The position numbers and the translations under genes were made by a program. DNA of 54,850 nucleotides, from contig NZ_AUHI01000017.1 of assembly GCF_000423105.1 (NCBI RefSeq), positions 1 to 54,850 of the forward strand, given 5' to 3'. The stretch is from Halalkalibacillus halophilus DSM 18494 (GTDB taxonomy: Bacteria; Bacillota; Bacilli; Bacillales; Alkalibacillaceae). Positions within the stretch are counted from its first letter, which is position 1; every line of letters starts with the position of its first letter. Positions 25,397 through 34,425 of this stretch are shown here, in pieces. The notes under the pieces are model-generated. The model made no database searches. It worked only from the letters and a program-made list of their open reading frames with translations, and was not told where the DNA came from.

Positions 25397-26590
25397 CTAC
25401 ACAAACATTTCTTCCAAATAAGCCTCTTTCATCTTTTGAAGCTTGTCTAATTTCTTTTCTTCCATTTCAATTTGATCATCGATATTTTTGAAAAACTGAC
25501 CTATTTTTTGTTGTTCTGCATAGATAGGTATACTAGAAACTATAGCCATCATAGCATCAGAATTTAACTTTGCTCGTCCCCCACCTACCAAATAGGGGGT
25601 CATATCTATTGATTTCAATAAATAACTTAAAAATAAGTTATTTAATAAGTCACTTTTACCTTTTAATACATGAGCATGATTATTTACCCAAATCTGACCT
25701 TTACAATAATGCACTGGATAGTTCTTTAAATCATTAGCCCCATCTTCTGCAAGTAATATATTTTCACCTTCATGAGTATATCCTTCAACATAATCTTGTA
25801 TCCCATTTGCCCCATAATATGGTGTATTGCCGCTTACTCGTTGTGATTCAGTTACAGGTATTCTAGCATTATCATGCCTATCAGCTATTTCATGTATTTG
25901 TTTAATTTGCCATTCCCCTTCAAACCCTTTAAATCTTCTTTTCGGGACGGTTTCGCCTTCTTGTGGGAACATTTCGGTTAAATAAGCAGCTTTTAAGGCT
26001 TTGACTTTAGCAATCTTCCGTTCTTGATTTGCTATGCGTTCATCTATAACCTTAAAAAACTCACCAATTTTTTGTTGTTCTTCTATATTTGGCATAAAAA
26101 GCTTAAAGGTAGAATATTCTTGAGCATTAATTCCTGGTTGACCAGAACGTTGAGATGTTATATAGACAAAATTTCTATAGTTTTTTGTTAGGGTATTTTG
26201 AAAGACAAATTCTGAGTCATATTCATTTTTGATTCTTGCTTTAATTAAAAAACCAGCATAATAAACTTTCCCATCTAACCTATCATATCTATATGTCTTA
26301 CCCACACTCGCACCAGTTCGAGCAAATAATATGTCTCCTTCACATAAAATATAATCATTTGACACTTCATAGTCAATGTTAGGAGAAGTTAGATTACTTT
26401 TATCAAACATTCTCGTATCGTCATTAATATCAGTAATTCTAATGTATTTATTCTTTCCATCATATTCTTTAGATTCTGCATTCAACCCATACGAGAAAGA
26501 TTCACTAAGTTCATTTAAACACATTTCTATCCATTCATTTTCGAAATCTTGAAACCTTCTCTTGGGCACCAAATCTTTTTCTCCCATCAC
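25397..26590 (-). CDS. hsdS: Type I restriction-modification specificity subunit
   Basis: A 397-residue protein with two target-recognition domains (about 10-145 and 210-345), each followed by a conserved helical spacer: EEQQKIGEFFKVIDERIANQ and EQQKIGQFFKNIDDQIEMEE. Near-identical entries to the domains (PKRRFQDFENEW, PKRRFKGFEGEW) show the internal duplication typical of HsdS. It overlaps the hsdM stop by 4 nt (translational coupling). The bipartite DNA target cannot be read from sequence. The second recognition domain is the part most likely to vary between strains. Confidence 0.95.
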   Translation of the reverse strand: MMGEKDLVPKRRFQDFENEWIEMCLNELSESFSYGLNAESKEYDGKNKYIRITDINDDTRMFDKSNLTSPNIDYEVSNDYILCEGDILFARTGASVGKTYRYDRLDGKVYYAGFLIKARIKNEYDSEFVFQNTLTKNYRNFVYITSQRSGQPGINAQEYSTFKLFMPNIEEQQKIGEFFKVIDERIANQERKIAKVKALKAAYLTEMFPQEGETVPKRRFKGFEGEWQIKQIHEIADRHDNARIPVTESQRVSGNTPYYGANGIQDYVEGYTHEGENILLAEDGANDLKNYPVHYCKGQIWVNNHAHVLKGKSDLLNNLFLSYLLKSIDMTPYLVGGGRAKLNSDAMMAIVSSIPIYAEQQKIGQFFKNIDDQIEMEEKKLDKLQKMKEAYLEEMFV

Positions 26591-29148
26591 TCTGTCACCA
26601 CCAATTCTGAAAGCATATCTTCAAACTGTGCTTCAAGTGATTGATTTTCCCTCTCAATTGTTTCTAAAGTATCTGCATATCTTGCTTGTAACTCTTTCAA
26701 GGTGTCCAATTCATTTTTGAGTGGAATCTCTATGAGTTGTGTCATATTGTCTGTTAAACCACCAAACCACTTTTGATACGTCAAATGATCTATTTCTTCA
26801 TTTGTTAAGTCTTCAATTTTATCTTCTACTTGTTCATTTAATACTTTTTCTTTTTGTTTAATATCTTTGTTTAACTCAGATCTTTCATCTAGCAATCTTT
26901 TCACTTTGTCCAATAGTTCATATTCACTTGATTCTTTTGTAACATTTTTCATTTCTGCTTTAACAGCCGTAAGAGTGAAATCATCTTCTCTTGCATTTAA
27001 AGTATCGCCTAATGCCAATTCTTCCTCGCTTTCTTCTACTTTTGCCGCTTCGACCAGTTCGTTGATTTCATCGGTAATGAATGTTAAAGATTCTTCTTTC
27101 CCTTCCACTTCCGCTAGTTCCTCCGCATAAAGTTCTTTTAAAATAATTTCATTCGGTACAATCGCGCCAATCCACCCATCTTGTTCTGTCCGCTTTGTTT
27201 TACCCGAACCTTTTATCACCATATTGGCTTCACGTGTTCTTCCAACGGTGTAAAAATCGCTGATAGCAATTTTCTCCGTATCTTCTGCAAGCATATCTTC
27301 CCATAACTCTGCAATGATCTGATAGCCAGCATATGTGCTTACGTGTTTGAATTGTTTTAACAACTGTTTTATTTCCGTTAACATTTCATCTTTCAGTGGC
27401 TCGATGTCATTAACATCATGTACTGTTTTTAATTTCTCCCAGTACGTATTCATGTAAATGTGTAAAGCTTCTTTTAAGGCTTGCGTTTGTTTCTGCACTG
27501 TTTTATCAGCCAGAACACCTTCAGTCAGAGTATCTATGGACGCTGTTAATTCTACATAACCTGGACGTACTTCATGGAGAGAATCATAAAGCACATCTTT
27601 TGTCATATTATGCAACACCGTTAATTGTTCAATTTGGTGTAGAGGTATTCCACCATATAAATGCGCATCGACATCTTGTGCAATTTCTTCATCTATAGCC
27701 TCAATATAACGCGGAATATTTAAATTATATTCGTTTTCTTTAATTTCTTTTTGTGATGCCTTGTGACTGTAGCCTTTTTCATTCGTTCGTTCGATATAGG
27801 TATCAACGATTTTAGCAATGTCTTTTTCTTGAAGCACATGTTGCTTTCCTTCTTTGACAAACGATTTTGAGGCATCAATCATCAAGACAGGTTCATTTAA
27901 GGCTCGGTTTTTCTTTAAAATAATGACTGTGACAGGAATTCCTGTATTCGTGAATAGCTTATCAGGTAAACCAATCACCGCATCAATATGGTTTTTATCT
28001 AATAAACGTTTACGAATTTCACCTTCAGCACCACCACGGAATAACACCCCATGTGGAAGAACAATCGCCATTGTTCCCTCTTGACCTAAGTGAAATAGTC
28101 CGTGCAGGAGAAAAGCATAATCTCCTTTTGAATCAGGTGGTAATACACCAGCAATTTCAAAACGAGGATCCGTCACTTTTAATCCTTCTTGATTCCAATT
28201 TTTAACAGAGTAAGGAGGATTCATGACGACTGCATCGAATTGAACACCTTCATTTGGACGCTCAGGATCTTCAGGCCAATCCTGCGCCAATGTATCTCCA
28301 TTATTTACTGTCATTTTATCAGGACGAACCCCATGTAATAATAAGTTCATGCGTGTTAAATTGTAAGTTGCTGTGTTTTTCTCTTGTCCATAATAGTGAA
28401 GGCTTTTTTTTCCTTCTTCATTTAAATGTTTTCCTACTGTTAATAACAAAGAACCCGAACCAACGGCAGGGTCATAGATGGACTCAACCGGCGTTGTCTT
28501 AGCAACAATTTGTGCCATGACTTCACTCACTTGACGTGGAGTGTAGAACTCACCTGCTTTCTTTCCTGACTCCATCGCAAACTGACCAATTAAATATTCA
28601 TATGCATCTCCAAGTACATCTCCTTTTTGAAGTGCAACCATATTTAAATCAGCAAATAATTCAATTAAGTGACGAATGTTCTTACTACGGGCATTTAAAT
28701 TACTCCCTAATGCAGAGTCTGTTAAATCAATTGTTGAGCTTGAAAACAGGCCTTTGAAATCATCAATATCTCCAGTTGTTGCAACTGTTCTTTCAAAGCT
28801 TTGTAAGCTCTCTGTTACTTTTTCGAGTTCAAATGTACCTTCACGAATATCCTTTAACCATGTTTGATATAAGTGTTGCGGCAGAACGTAATAGCCAAGC
28901 ACATTTTGAATCATTTTTATTAAACTATCGCCATAACTTTCATAAGCTTCTTCATAGGCTTGAACAACTTCTGCTTCCGTTCCCTTCGCACCACTCGTAT
29001 TTACAAATGTTTCCAGTGTTTTATCGCTTAAGAATTTGTAGAACATTAATCCAAGCATATAGTCTTTGTATCGGCTTGCATCCATAGAACCTCTTAAATT
29101 ATTTGCACCATCCCATAAACGTCTTTTTATCTCTTCTGATGTAATCAT
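26587..29148 (-). CDS. hsdM: Type I restriction-modification DNA methyltransferase subunit, extended form
   Basis: An N6-adenine methylase of about 853 residues. GGAGG lies 7 nt before ATG 29148. N-terminal helical HsdM domain (WDGANNLRGSMDASRYKDYM), then SAM motif I DPAVGSGSLLLTVG (about 227) and catalytic motif IV NPPY (about 311). Typical HsdM is 500-550 residues; here about 300 extra C-terminal residues form a long acidic, coiled-coil-rich region (ELNKDIKQKEKVLNEQVEDK). Extended HsdM proteins exist in other Firmicutes. First gene of hsdM-hsdS-hsdR. Confidence 0.95.
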   Translation of the reverse strand: MITSEEIKRRLWDGANNLRGSMDASRYKDYMLGLMFYKFLSDKTLETFVNTSGAKGTEAEVVQAYEEAYESYGDSLIKMIQNVLGYYVLPQHLYQTWLKDIREGTFELEKVTESLQSFERTVATTGDIDDFKGLFSSSTIDLTDSALGSNLNARSKNIRHLIELFADLNMVALQKGDVLGDAYEYLIGQFAMESGKKAGEFYTPRQVSEVMAQIVAKTTPVESIYDPAVGSGSLLLTVGKHLNEEGKKSLHYYGQEKNTATYNLTRMNLLLHGVRPDKMTVNNGDTLAQDWPEDPERPNEGVQFDAVVMNPPYSVKNWNQEGLKVTDPRFEIAGVLPPDSKGDYAFLLHGLFHLGQEGTMAIVLPHGVLFRGGAEGEIRKRLLDKNHIDAVIGLPDKLFTNTGIPVTVIILKKNRALNEPVLMIDASKSFVKEGKQHVLQEKDIAKIVDTYIERTNEKGYSHKASQKEIKENEYNLNIPRYIEAIDEEIAQDVDAHLYGGIPLHQIEQLTVLHNMTKDVLYDSLHEVRPGYVELTASIDTLTEGVLADKTVQKQTQALKEALHIYMNTYWEKLKTVHDVNDIEPLKDEMLTEIKQLLKQFKHVSTYAGYQIIAELWEDMLAEDTEKIAISDFYTVGRTREANMVIKGSGKTKRTEQDGWIGAIVPNEIILKELYAEELAEVEGKEESLTFITDEINELVEAAKVEESEEELALGDTLNAREDDFTLTAVKAEMKNVTKESSEYELLDKVKRLLDERSELNKDIKQKEKVLNEQVEDKIEDLTNEEIDHLTYQKWFGGLTDNMTQLIEIPLKNELDTLKELQARYADTLETIERENQSLEAQFEDMLSELVVTE

Positions 29149-29266
29149 CACTTTTCCTCCATTTGTATGTTTGCTCGTTCGTCGAAATTTATATTAATTT
29201 CATTTTACCACTCTGTTGCTTTTATGCATTACTCCACTTTCATATTCCTGAATGTCGTTTTACCAA

Positions 29267-29635
29267 CTAATCTATTAGACTCATTTTCGGAATAAATGCT
29301 TCATCACGACTGACTCCCCTTCCATAAACTCGAAGTTGGCAATTTTTCTTTTTCACTACACTTATATATGGATATTCGCCATTCCATCCATCCCCAATAC
29401 ATTTTAAAAATTCTTCTTCATTTAAAATAACTAGTTCTCCACCAATATTATTGGCATTTTTAGAAATTAAAGCAACATGTGACCTTTCGGAATCCTTCAT
29501 ATACCCTCTAACTTTATCAACCTCAGCATTTGTAAATGTATAAGACCATGTTGATGATTTATTCTTTCCCTTTGATGAAGGTCGCGATGAGTATTTGGAA
29601 TATATGATAAATTCCTCGTAATATATTATATTCAC
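29267..29635 (-). CDS. Hypothetical protein upstream of the type I RM operon
   Basis: 122 codons at most, with an unclear start: GTG 29635 has no ribosome site, and GAGGAA sits before an ATA codon instead. The sequence is Lys/Ser-rich at the N terminus, with TFTNAEVDKVRGYMKDSERS, ELVILNEEEFLKCIGDGWNG and QLRVYGRGVSRDEA. Same strand as hsdM, 115 nt upstream. Possibly the surviving C-terminal domain of a larger protein or an accessory gene. Family not recognised. Confidence 0.5.
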   Translation of the reverse strand: MNIIYYEEFIIYSKYSSRPSSKGKNKSSTWSYTFTNAEVDKVRGYMKDSERSHVALISKNANNIGGELVILNEEEFLKCIGDGWNGEYPYISVVKKKNCQLRVYGRGVSRDEAFIPKMSLID

Positions 29636-29727
29636 AAAAAATGTGTATTATAAAAAAAGACGGGGGACTTGAGGACAACAACTTTCTATGACCGCTAAAC
29701 TAAGCTGGACAGTTCCTGCTCGATAGA

Positions 29728-29983
29728 ACTGAACACTTTATTATTACTAAACATTCAAAAACACACACGACGAAGGATCATGTGCGCGAAAAATAAATTT
29801 TTTTCTTACCTGTCCACTTGGCAGGGGCAGTTCAAAAATCTAAGAGTCTTTTTAAAAACTGACTTAATGGTTCAACAACTTCTAGAGTCATTGGGATTTT
29901 ATTTTACCTGGATATTTTCGATGTAACAATGAAAGTACTCAGTTAAATAATTTATAACTGTTAAAAATTGAAATAAATTGTTC
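29728..29983. repeat. Long direct repeat, left of the SDR-MFS cassette
   Basis: 29728-29845 matches 32499-32612 and 29932-29983 matches 32618-32669; the left copy has about 86 extra bases between the two blocks. Contents: GAACTGAACAC, a hairpin around CGACGAAG (CACACA...TGTGCG), a T-rich run, TGTCCACTTGGCAGGGGCAG, and CAGTTAAATAATTTATAACT. It resembles the 3' end and terminator of a lost insertion sequence. No gene is visible in 29636-30067. Confidence 0.75.
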
Positions 29984-30067
29984 CGTAATTAATTCATGAG
30001 TATTTCCGAATATTTTCTATCAAGCAGGGAATAATGTAAAAACAATCAATTTAAAGGAGTGAATCAA

Positions 30068-30823
30068 ATGTTCGATCTGACCGATAATATTGCAATGGTT
30101 ACAGGTGGAGCCAAAGGGATCGGCAAAGGGATTGCACAAACGTTGACCAAATCCGGTGCAAAGGTCATGATCTGTGACATCGATGAAGAAGCGGGTCAGC
30201 AGACGGCAGATGAAGTGAATGGTGAGTTTTTCAAATTGGATGTCACAAATTCAGAAAAAGCTAATCAGGTGGTCCAGGAAATTCTCAGTAAACATGGACG
30301 TATTGACATTCTGGCAGCGAACACGGGAATATACCCTGAAGTGATGATTGAAGACATGACCGAAGCAGACTGGGATCAAATCCAGAATATCAACTTAAAA
30401 GGATTGTTCTTTACAGCTAAACCTGTATTAAAAGTGATGAAAGAACAGAACTATGGAAGATTGATTCTTACATCGTCTATTACGGGAGATATAACCGGAT
30501 ATCCGGGCGGATCGATATACGGGGCCACAAAGGCAGCCATATTAGGGTACATGAGAAATGCTGCAGTCGAATATGCGCAATATGGAATTACTGTCAATGC
30601 GATTCAGCCTGGTATGATTGGTACAGAGACTTTGAAAAAAGAACTCGGGGTCCTGTACGACAAAGGCGCTGAAGCGGTACCGATGAAGAGACTTGGAGAG
30701 CCTGAAGATATTGGTGCAGCAGTGAACTTTTTTTCATCAAAAGAAGCAGCCTACATCACTGCGCAGTCACTTGTAGTCGATGGCGGTCAGATTCTACCTG
30801 AAACACCGGATGTCATTCAATAA
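30068..30823 (+). CDS. SDR family NAD(P)-dependent oxidoreductase
   Basis: A 251-residue classical short-chain dehydrogenase. AAGGAG lies 8 nt before ATG 30068. Cofactor motif TGGAKGIGKG (residues 12-21), acidic CDIDEE after the second strand (suggesting NAD preference), ANTG in place of NNAG, and the catalytic Ser-Tyr-Lys set SSITG...YGATKAA. C-terminal VDGGQ is typical of FabG-like members. Substrate unknown. Higher GC and different codon use than the backbone; it sits with the MFS gene between long direct repeats, suggesting transfer as a unit. Confidence 0.9.
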   Translation: MFDLTDNIAMVTGGAKGIGKGIAQTLTKSGAKVMICDIDEEAGQQTADEVNGEFFKLDVTNSEKANQVVQEILSKHGRIDILAANTGIYPEVMIEDMTEADWDQIQNINLKGLFFTAKPVLKVMKEQNYGRLILTSSITGDITGYPGGSIYGATKAAILGYMRNAAVEYAQYGITVNAIQPGMIGTETLKKELGVLYDKGAEAVPMKRLGEPEDIGAAVNFFSSKEAAYITAQSLVVDGGQILPETPDVIQ

Positions 30824-30975
30824 CGAATTAAACACAGGAGACTATATGAATTTTCACCGTCTGAAAATCAGATTGGAAGACATATAATAGATTTATAGTT
30901 ACAATGGGATACGATATATTTACAGAAGACCATGGCAAAACTGGATATTTTCAACGATTGATTTAAGTTCCACTG

Positions 30976-31009
30976 CTCCTGTAAAAGTTTAAACTTTTAC
31001 AGGAGTTTT
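30976..31009 (+). terminator. Terminator between SDR and MFS genes
   Basis: A perfect 30-bp palindrome, CTCCTGTAAAAGTTT (30976-30990) and AAACTTTTACAGGAG (30991-31005), followed by TTTTC. It separates the SDR transcript from the MFS gene, so they may be regulated independently. Confidence 0.85.
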
Positions 31010-31084
31010 CTGATATTCTATATTAGTACTCTTTCAAATGACAACATGTGCTCAAAAAATATTATTACTCTGGGAGGAAGTATT

Positions 31085-32500
31085 GTGGTTGAACATCAAA
31101 AGCTGGAAAGAAAAAACCTGTCTATAATCGGTATATTGCTGATGGGGCATTTCTTGGGATTGCTCAGTGAAACGATTATGAATGTTGCCCTCCCGAATAT
31201 CATGGGCGACTTCGGCGTCAATACCAATATCGCCCAGTGGCTGACGACCGGGTATATGCTTGTCATCGGTATTTCGATTCCGGTATCGGCATATCTGATG
31301 GAGAAGTTCACTGTCAGGCAACTCTACATTACGGCGTTGACCGTCTATGTCATCGGGTCGCTTCTTGCTTTCACAGCTCCGGAGTTTTATGTTCTGCTGA
31401 TCGGCAGACTGGTACAGGCGACCGGAACCGGCATCATCATGCCCCTTGCCATGAATGTCATCATGACAGTGACACCGGTCCGTATCATGGGTACCATGAT
31501 CGGTGTATATAATCTTGTCCTGCTGTTCGCACCATCCATTGGTCCTGTTTTTTCCGGACTGGTCATTGAATTTTACTCCTGGCGTATGATCTTTCTGATT
31601 ATAGTGATACTGTCAGTGCTGGTGCTGATTCCGGCAGTTCTGTTTTTACGCAATGTCACTGAACAGACCAATCCGAAGATTGATGTCTGGTCAGTGGCAC
31701 TCTCCACTGCCGGATTTGGGCTGACTGTTGTCGCATTCAGCGGATTTGGTGCAGAAGGTGGGCTGACAAACCCGTCAGTGTGGCTGATGTTGGCTATCGG
31801 ACTTTCCAGTATCCTGATATTTGCCAGACGGCAGACCAGAATATCAAACCCTCTGCTCATCATGAAGCCTTTTAGATCATCGATATTTGCAAAATCGATG
31901 GTGATGATATTGCTTCTGATGATGTTACAGTTCTCGATGATGCTGATTCTGCCTGTATACTTTCAGACAGTCGCGGATTTGTCAGCACTTGAAACGGGAA
32001 TACTCATGCTCCCGGGCGGCATAGTACTGGCGATTACAACGATGGCCGCTGGGCGGCTGTTCGATAAAATCGGGCACAAGCCGCTTCTTCTCACGGGGAT
32101 TGTGATCATGCTGGGGGTACTCACCGTGTTCACGACGATCTCTCCGGAAACCGGGTTGTTGACGGCAATGATTATGTATGCTCTGTTTACGCTCGGTCTT
32201 GGGCTGAATCTGTCACCCGTCACTTCACTCGCACTCAATCAGGTGGAACGTTCAATCTCCGCACATGGTTCTGCCATTACGAATACCATCAATCAGATTT
32301 CAGGCGCGATTGGTCCGGCGCTGTTCACCAGCATCATGACGATGACCTCACAAATATATTCGAATAATAATGCCGGTGCTTCGGAAATGGATGCCATGAC
32401 ACAAGGTGTGCATATGGTGTATTATGTGGCGATCGGATTTGCATTGATAGCATTGGTGATAATATTGAGCATCAGGAAGACCCCTGTCAAAACTGACTAA
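31085..32500 (+). CDS. MFS transporter, DHA2 (EmrB/QacA-like) family
   Basis: A 471-residue membrane protein with 14 or so helices. GGGAGG (31072-31077) lies 7 nt before GTG 31085. Early motif LLSETIMNVALPNIMGDFG and WLTTGYMLVIGISIP, then GRLVQATGTGIIMPLAMNV and GPVFSGLVIEFYSWRMIF (motif C region), all typical of DHA2 proton-coupled drug exporters. Probably multidrug or toxic-compound export; substrate unknown. The stop codon abuts the right-hand direct repeat at 32499. GC is above the backbone, as for the neighbouring SDR gene. Confidence 0.92.
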   Translation: MVEHQKLERKNLSIIGILLMGHFLGLLSETIMNVALPNIMGDFGVNTNIAQWLTTGYMLVIGISIPVSAYLMEKFTVRQLYITALTVYVIGSLLAFTAPEFYVLLIGRLVQATGTGIIMPLAMNVIMTVTPVRIMGTMIGVYNLVLLFAPSIGPVFSGLVIEFYSWRMIFLIIVILSVLVLIPAVLFLRNVTEQTNPKIDVWSVALSTAGFGLTVVAFSGFGAEGGLTNPSVWLMLAIGLSSILIFARRQTRISNPLLIMKPFRSSIFAKSMVMILLLMMLQFSMMLILPVYFQTVADLSALETGILMLPGGIVLAITTMAAGRLFDKIGHKPLLLTGIVIMLGVLTVFTTISPETGLLTAMIMYALFTLGLGLNLSPVTSLALNQVERSISAHGSAITNTINQISGAIGPALFTSIMTMTSQIYSNNNAGASEMDAMTQGVHMVYYVAIGFALIALVIILSIRKTPVKTD

Positions 32501-32669
32501 ACTGAACACTTTTATTACTAAAAATTAAAACACGCACACGACGAAGTGTCATGTGCGTGAAAAATACATTTTTTCTTATCTGTCCACTTGACAGGGGCAG
32601 TTCGAAAGTCTAAATGAAAATCCTCAGTTAAATAATTTATAACTGTTAAAAATTGAAATAAATTGTTCC
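32499..32669. repeat. Long direct repeat, right of the SDR-MFS cassette
   Basis: Matches the copy at 29728-29983 in the same orientation. It contains a clear hairpin, CACGCACA...TGTGCGTG (32531-32559), and TGTCCACTTGACAGGGGCAG at 32581-32600. See the left copy for detail. Confidence 0.75.
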
Positions 32670-32749
32670 TTGGATAAATCATTTTGTTGGTTACAATAAA
32701 CTGATTTTCAAGAGTTCATCATAACCATTTATTTTAATCTGGTTGATAA

Positions 32750-32783
32750 TGAACTTTTTCATCAAAAGAAGCAGCCTGCATGC
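32750..32783 (+). pseudogene. Short fragment of a second SDR gene
   Basis: TGAACTTTTTCATCAAAAGA and the following bases AGCAGCCTGCAT match 30722-30756 of the SDR gene (N-F-F-x-S-K-E-A-A-Y-I) with a two-base gap and one substitution. The similarity stops abruptly on both sides. 32784-33004 is AT-rich and shows no gene. Confidence 0.6.
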
Positions 32784-33004
32784 CCTTCGGGTACCGCCCC
32801 ATCTCTCCGCAGTCTGTCAACATCCGTTGTTTTCTGTAATCCTCGTGAATCGTTAACCTCCATTCTATACTTCGTAACACATTGTATTATACATTTTATG
32901 ATAAAGATTATAGTATAACATCTCTTGCCAATAAATGAGTTGAACATTACCCGTGTTAAAGTTACCATTTAATTAATAAATTCTTATGCAGACGGGGGTA
33001 GTGT

Positions 33005-33769
33005 ATGAGCAATTGGATGATATATCTACTCGGCATCATCTTATTCATCATTGGGGCTTATCTGCTTTTAGGCCGAATCAGCTGGTTCAGCCGTTCCGAG
33101 ATCTACAAGACCATAAAGCCGAAGGATGCTGAAACAGAAAAAACACCCGGAGATTTGTTTGATTTTTATACTCAACACTCAAATACGGCAATCACCTATG
33201 AACCATGGAATACTCCAGAGGGTGATGCAAAAGTGAGTGCAGCATTTTTTGATACGGATCATGCAGATGCCCTTCCGGTATCAATCTTCAATGCAGATGC
33301 AGAATATTACAGACAAAAATCATTACGCAGCCTTACACAGAGTTTAAAATTTCTCGGTTTTACCGGAAGTATGAGTCACTCGAGTCGCCTGGTCAGCATT
33401 GCAAGACATGTTGTTTATAACGTACTTAAACCGCTAATGCTGTACTTGTTGGTGATTTTTATCATTTTATTCGGCTTTATATTCATTATTATAGATCGGG
33501 ATATTGGGATTTTCATCGAATTTCTCCCCTTTTTCCTGCTCATCGGTATATTCTTGTACAGCTTCCACCTTATAAAGGAATTCATCGTCTATATTTTTCA
33601 AAACCTGCGCTCCCTTAGACTTGCCAAAGCATTTGGATTAGCCGGAGATAAATACAAAGCCGTATCCGGATATTTATGGAAATCATATCTTCTTTATATT
33701 ATCTTTCAAGTGGTCAAGATTTTTCTCATCATAGTCTGTTCTTTTCTGATTCTCGGCATGACGCTGTAA
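33005..33769 (+). CDS. Hypothetical membrane protein
   Basis: A 254-residue protein. GGGGGTAG precedes the ATG. N-terminal helix (residues 5-24), a soluble domain of about 110 residues (KTIKPKDAETEKTPGDLFDF, AAFFDTDHADALPVSIFN), then three or four further helices (about 137-160, 167-187, 228-252). No family recognised and no catalytic motif seen. It lies in accessory DNA between the SDR-MFS repeats and IS remnants. Confidence 0.7.
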   Translation: MSNWMIYLLGIILFIIGAYLLLGRISWFSRSEIYKTIKPKDAETEKTPGDLFDFYTQHSNTAITYEPWNTPEGDAKVSAAFFDTDHADALPVSIFNADAEYYRQKSLRSLTQSLKFLGFTGSMSHSSRLVSIARHVVYNVLKPLMLYLLVIFIILFGFIFIIIDRDIGIFIEFLPFFLLIGIFLYSFHLIKEFIVYIFQNLRSLRLAKAFGLAGDKYKAVSGYLWKSYLLYIIFQVVKIFLIIVCSFLILGMTL

Positions 33770-33837
33770 ATCATACTGAAACCAGAGGAACATGAGACGG
33801 CTATAGTTTATAAATATCTTTTCGATGTCCGATATTA

Positions 33838-34120
33838 ATAATAGTGGGTCGAGAACTATAAAGACGATGGGACGGATGCATTCTTCGGCAGCGGCTACTT
33901 GAGTCCAGAGCATCAGAGAGAGCGGGACTTACAAAAGCAATTACGAGATCTGGAGGAAGAGAATAAGATATTAAAAAAGCAATGCACATCTTTACCAACG
34001 ACCCGAAGTGATTTATAGCTTCATCGCAGACCACCGGCACAAATTTCGTGTATCAAAGATGTGCAGCACCCTCGCATCATCAAGAAAGAACTGATCCACC
34101 ACAAAAATTATGCCACTTCA
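33838..34120 (+). pseudogene. IS3-family transposase remnant (OrfA end plus OrfB start)
   Basis: One frame gives WVENYKDDGTDAFFGSGYLS and then ERDLQKQLRDLEEENKILKK, the leucine-zipper end of IS3-type OrfA. A one-base frame change then gives MHIFTNDPK and VIYSFIADHRHKFRVSKMCS, the start of OrfB. In-frame stops and an abrupt end show it is dead. No DDE motif remains. Confidence 0.8.
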
Positions 34121-34163
34121 ATAGACTCTGTCTCAGTATACCGAAAAGTGATTTCTAGTTTGT

Positions 34164-34227
34164 AAACTGTTGTGTCTTATTTGGAGAGAACTGTTGAGTC
34201 TTAATTGTGGAAAACTGTTGAGTTCTA
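34164..34227. repeat. Three 16-bp direct repeats at an exact 24-bp period (transposon-end-like)
   Basis: AAACTGTTGTGTCTTA (34164), GAACTGTTGAGTCTTA (34188) and AAACTGTTGAGTTCTA (34212). Regularly spaced short repeats at an element end are typical of multiple transposase-binding sites, as in IS21-like elements. No IS21-type genes are present. Confidence 0.65.
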
Positions 34228-34282
34228 CTTGACGGTTACACGTTGCACTTTCATTTTGCCATACACAGGCTGCAGTCTAAAA

Positions 34283-34396
34283 TAAAAAGTATATCACCTG
34301 AACTAATAAAGCAACCGGAATAATAAAAATCCATAAAAACTCCCTGGAAAATCCAGGGAGTTTTTTATATAAGCATATATTAACGTTTTGAGAACT
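34283..34396. other. att-like copy C: rpsI 3'-end core plus adjoining terminator
   Basis: 34379-34396 reads ATTAACGTTTTGAGAACT, 18/18 identical to the rpsI end at 35596-35613. The adjoining 95 bp to its left, including the ACTCCCTGGA/TCCAGGGAGT terminator (34339-34361), is a diverged copy of 35488-35595. To the right, similarity ends at once. On the minus strand a frame ends with F-S-K-R-stop. Confidence 0.75.
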
Positions 34397-34425
34397 ACGA
34401 TGATTTACGTGCTTTCTCAACCGGG

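Noticed and set aside
33838..34120. Active IS3 insertion sequence
   Set aside because: Only the end of OrfA and the start of OrfB remain, with frame breaks and no DDE catalytic region.
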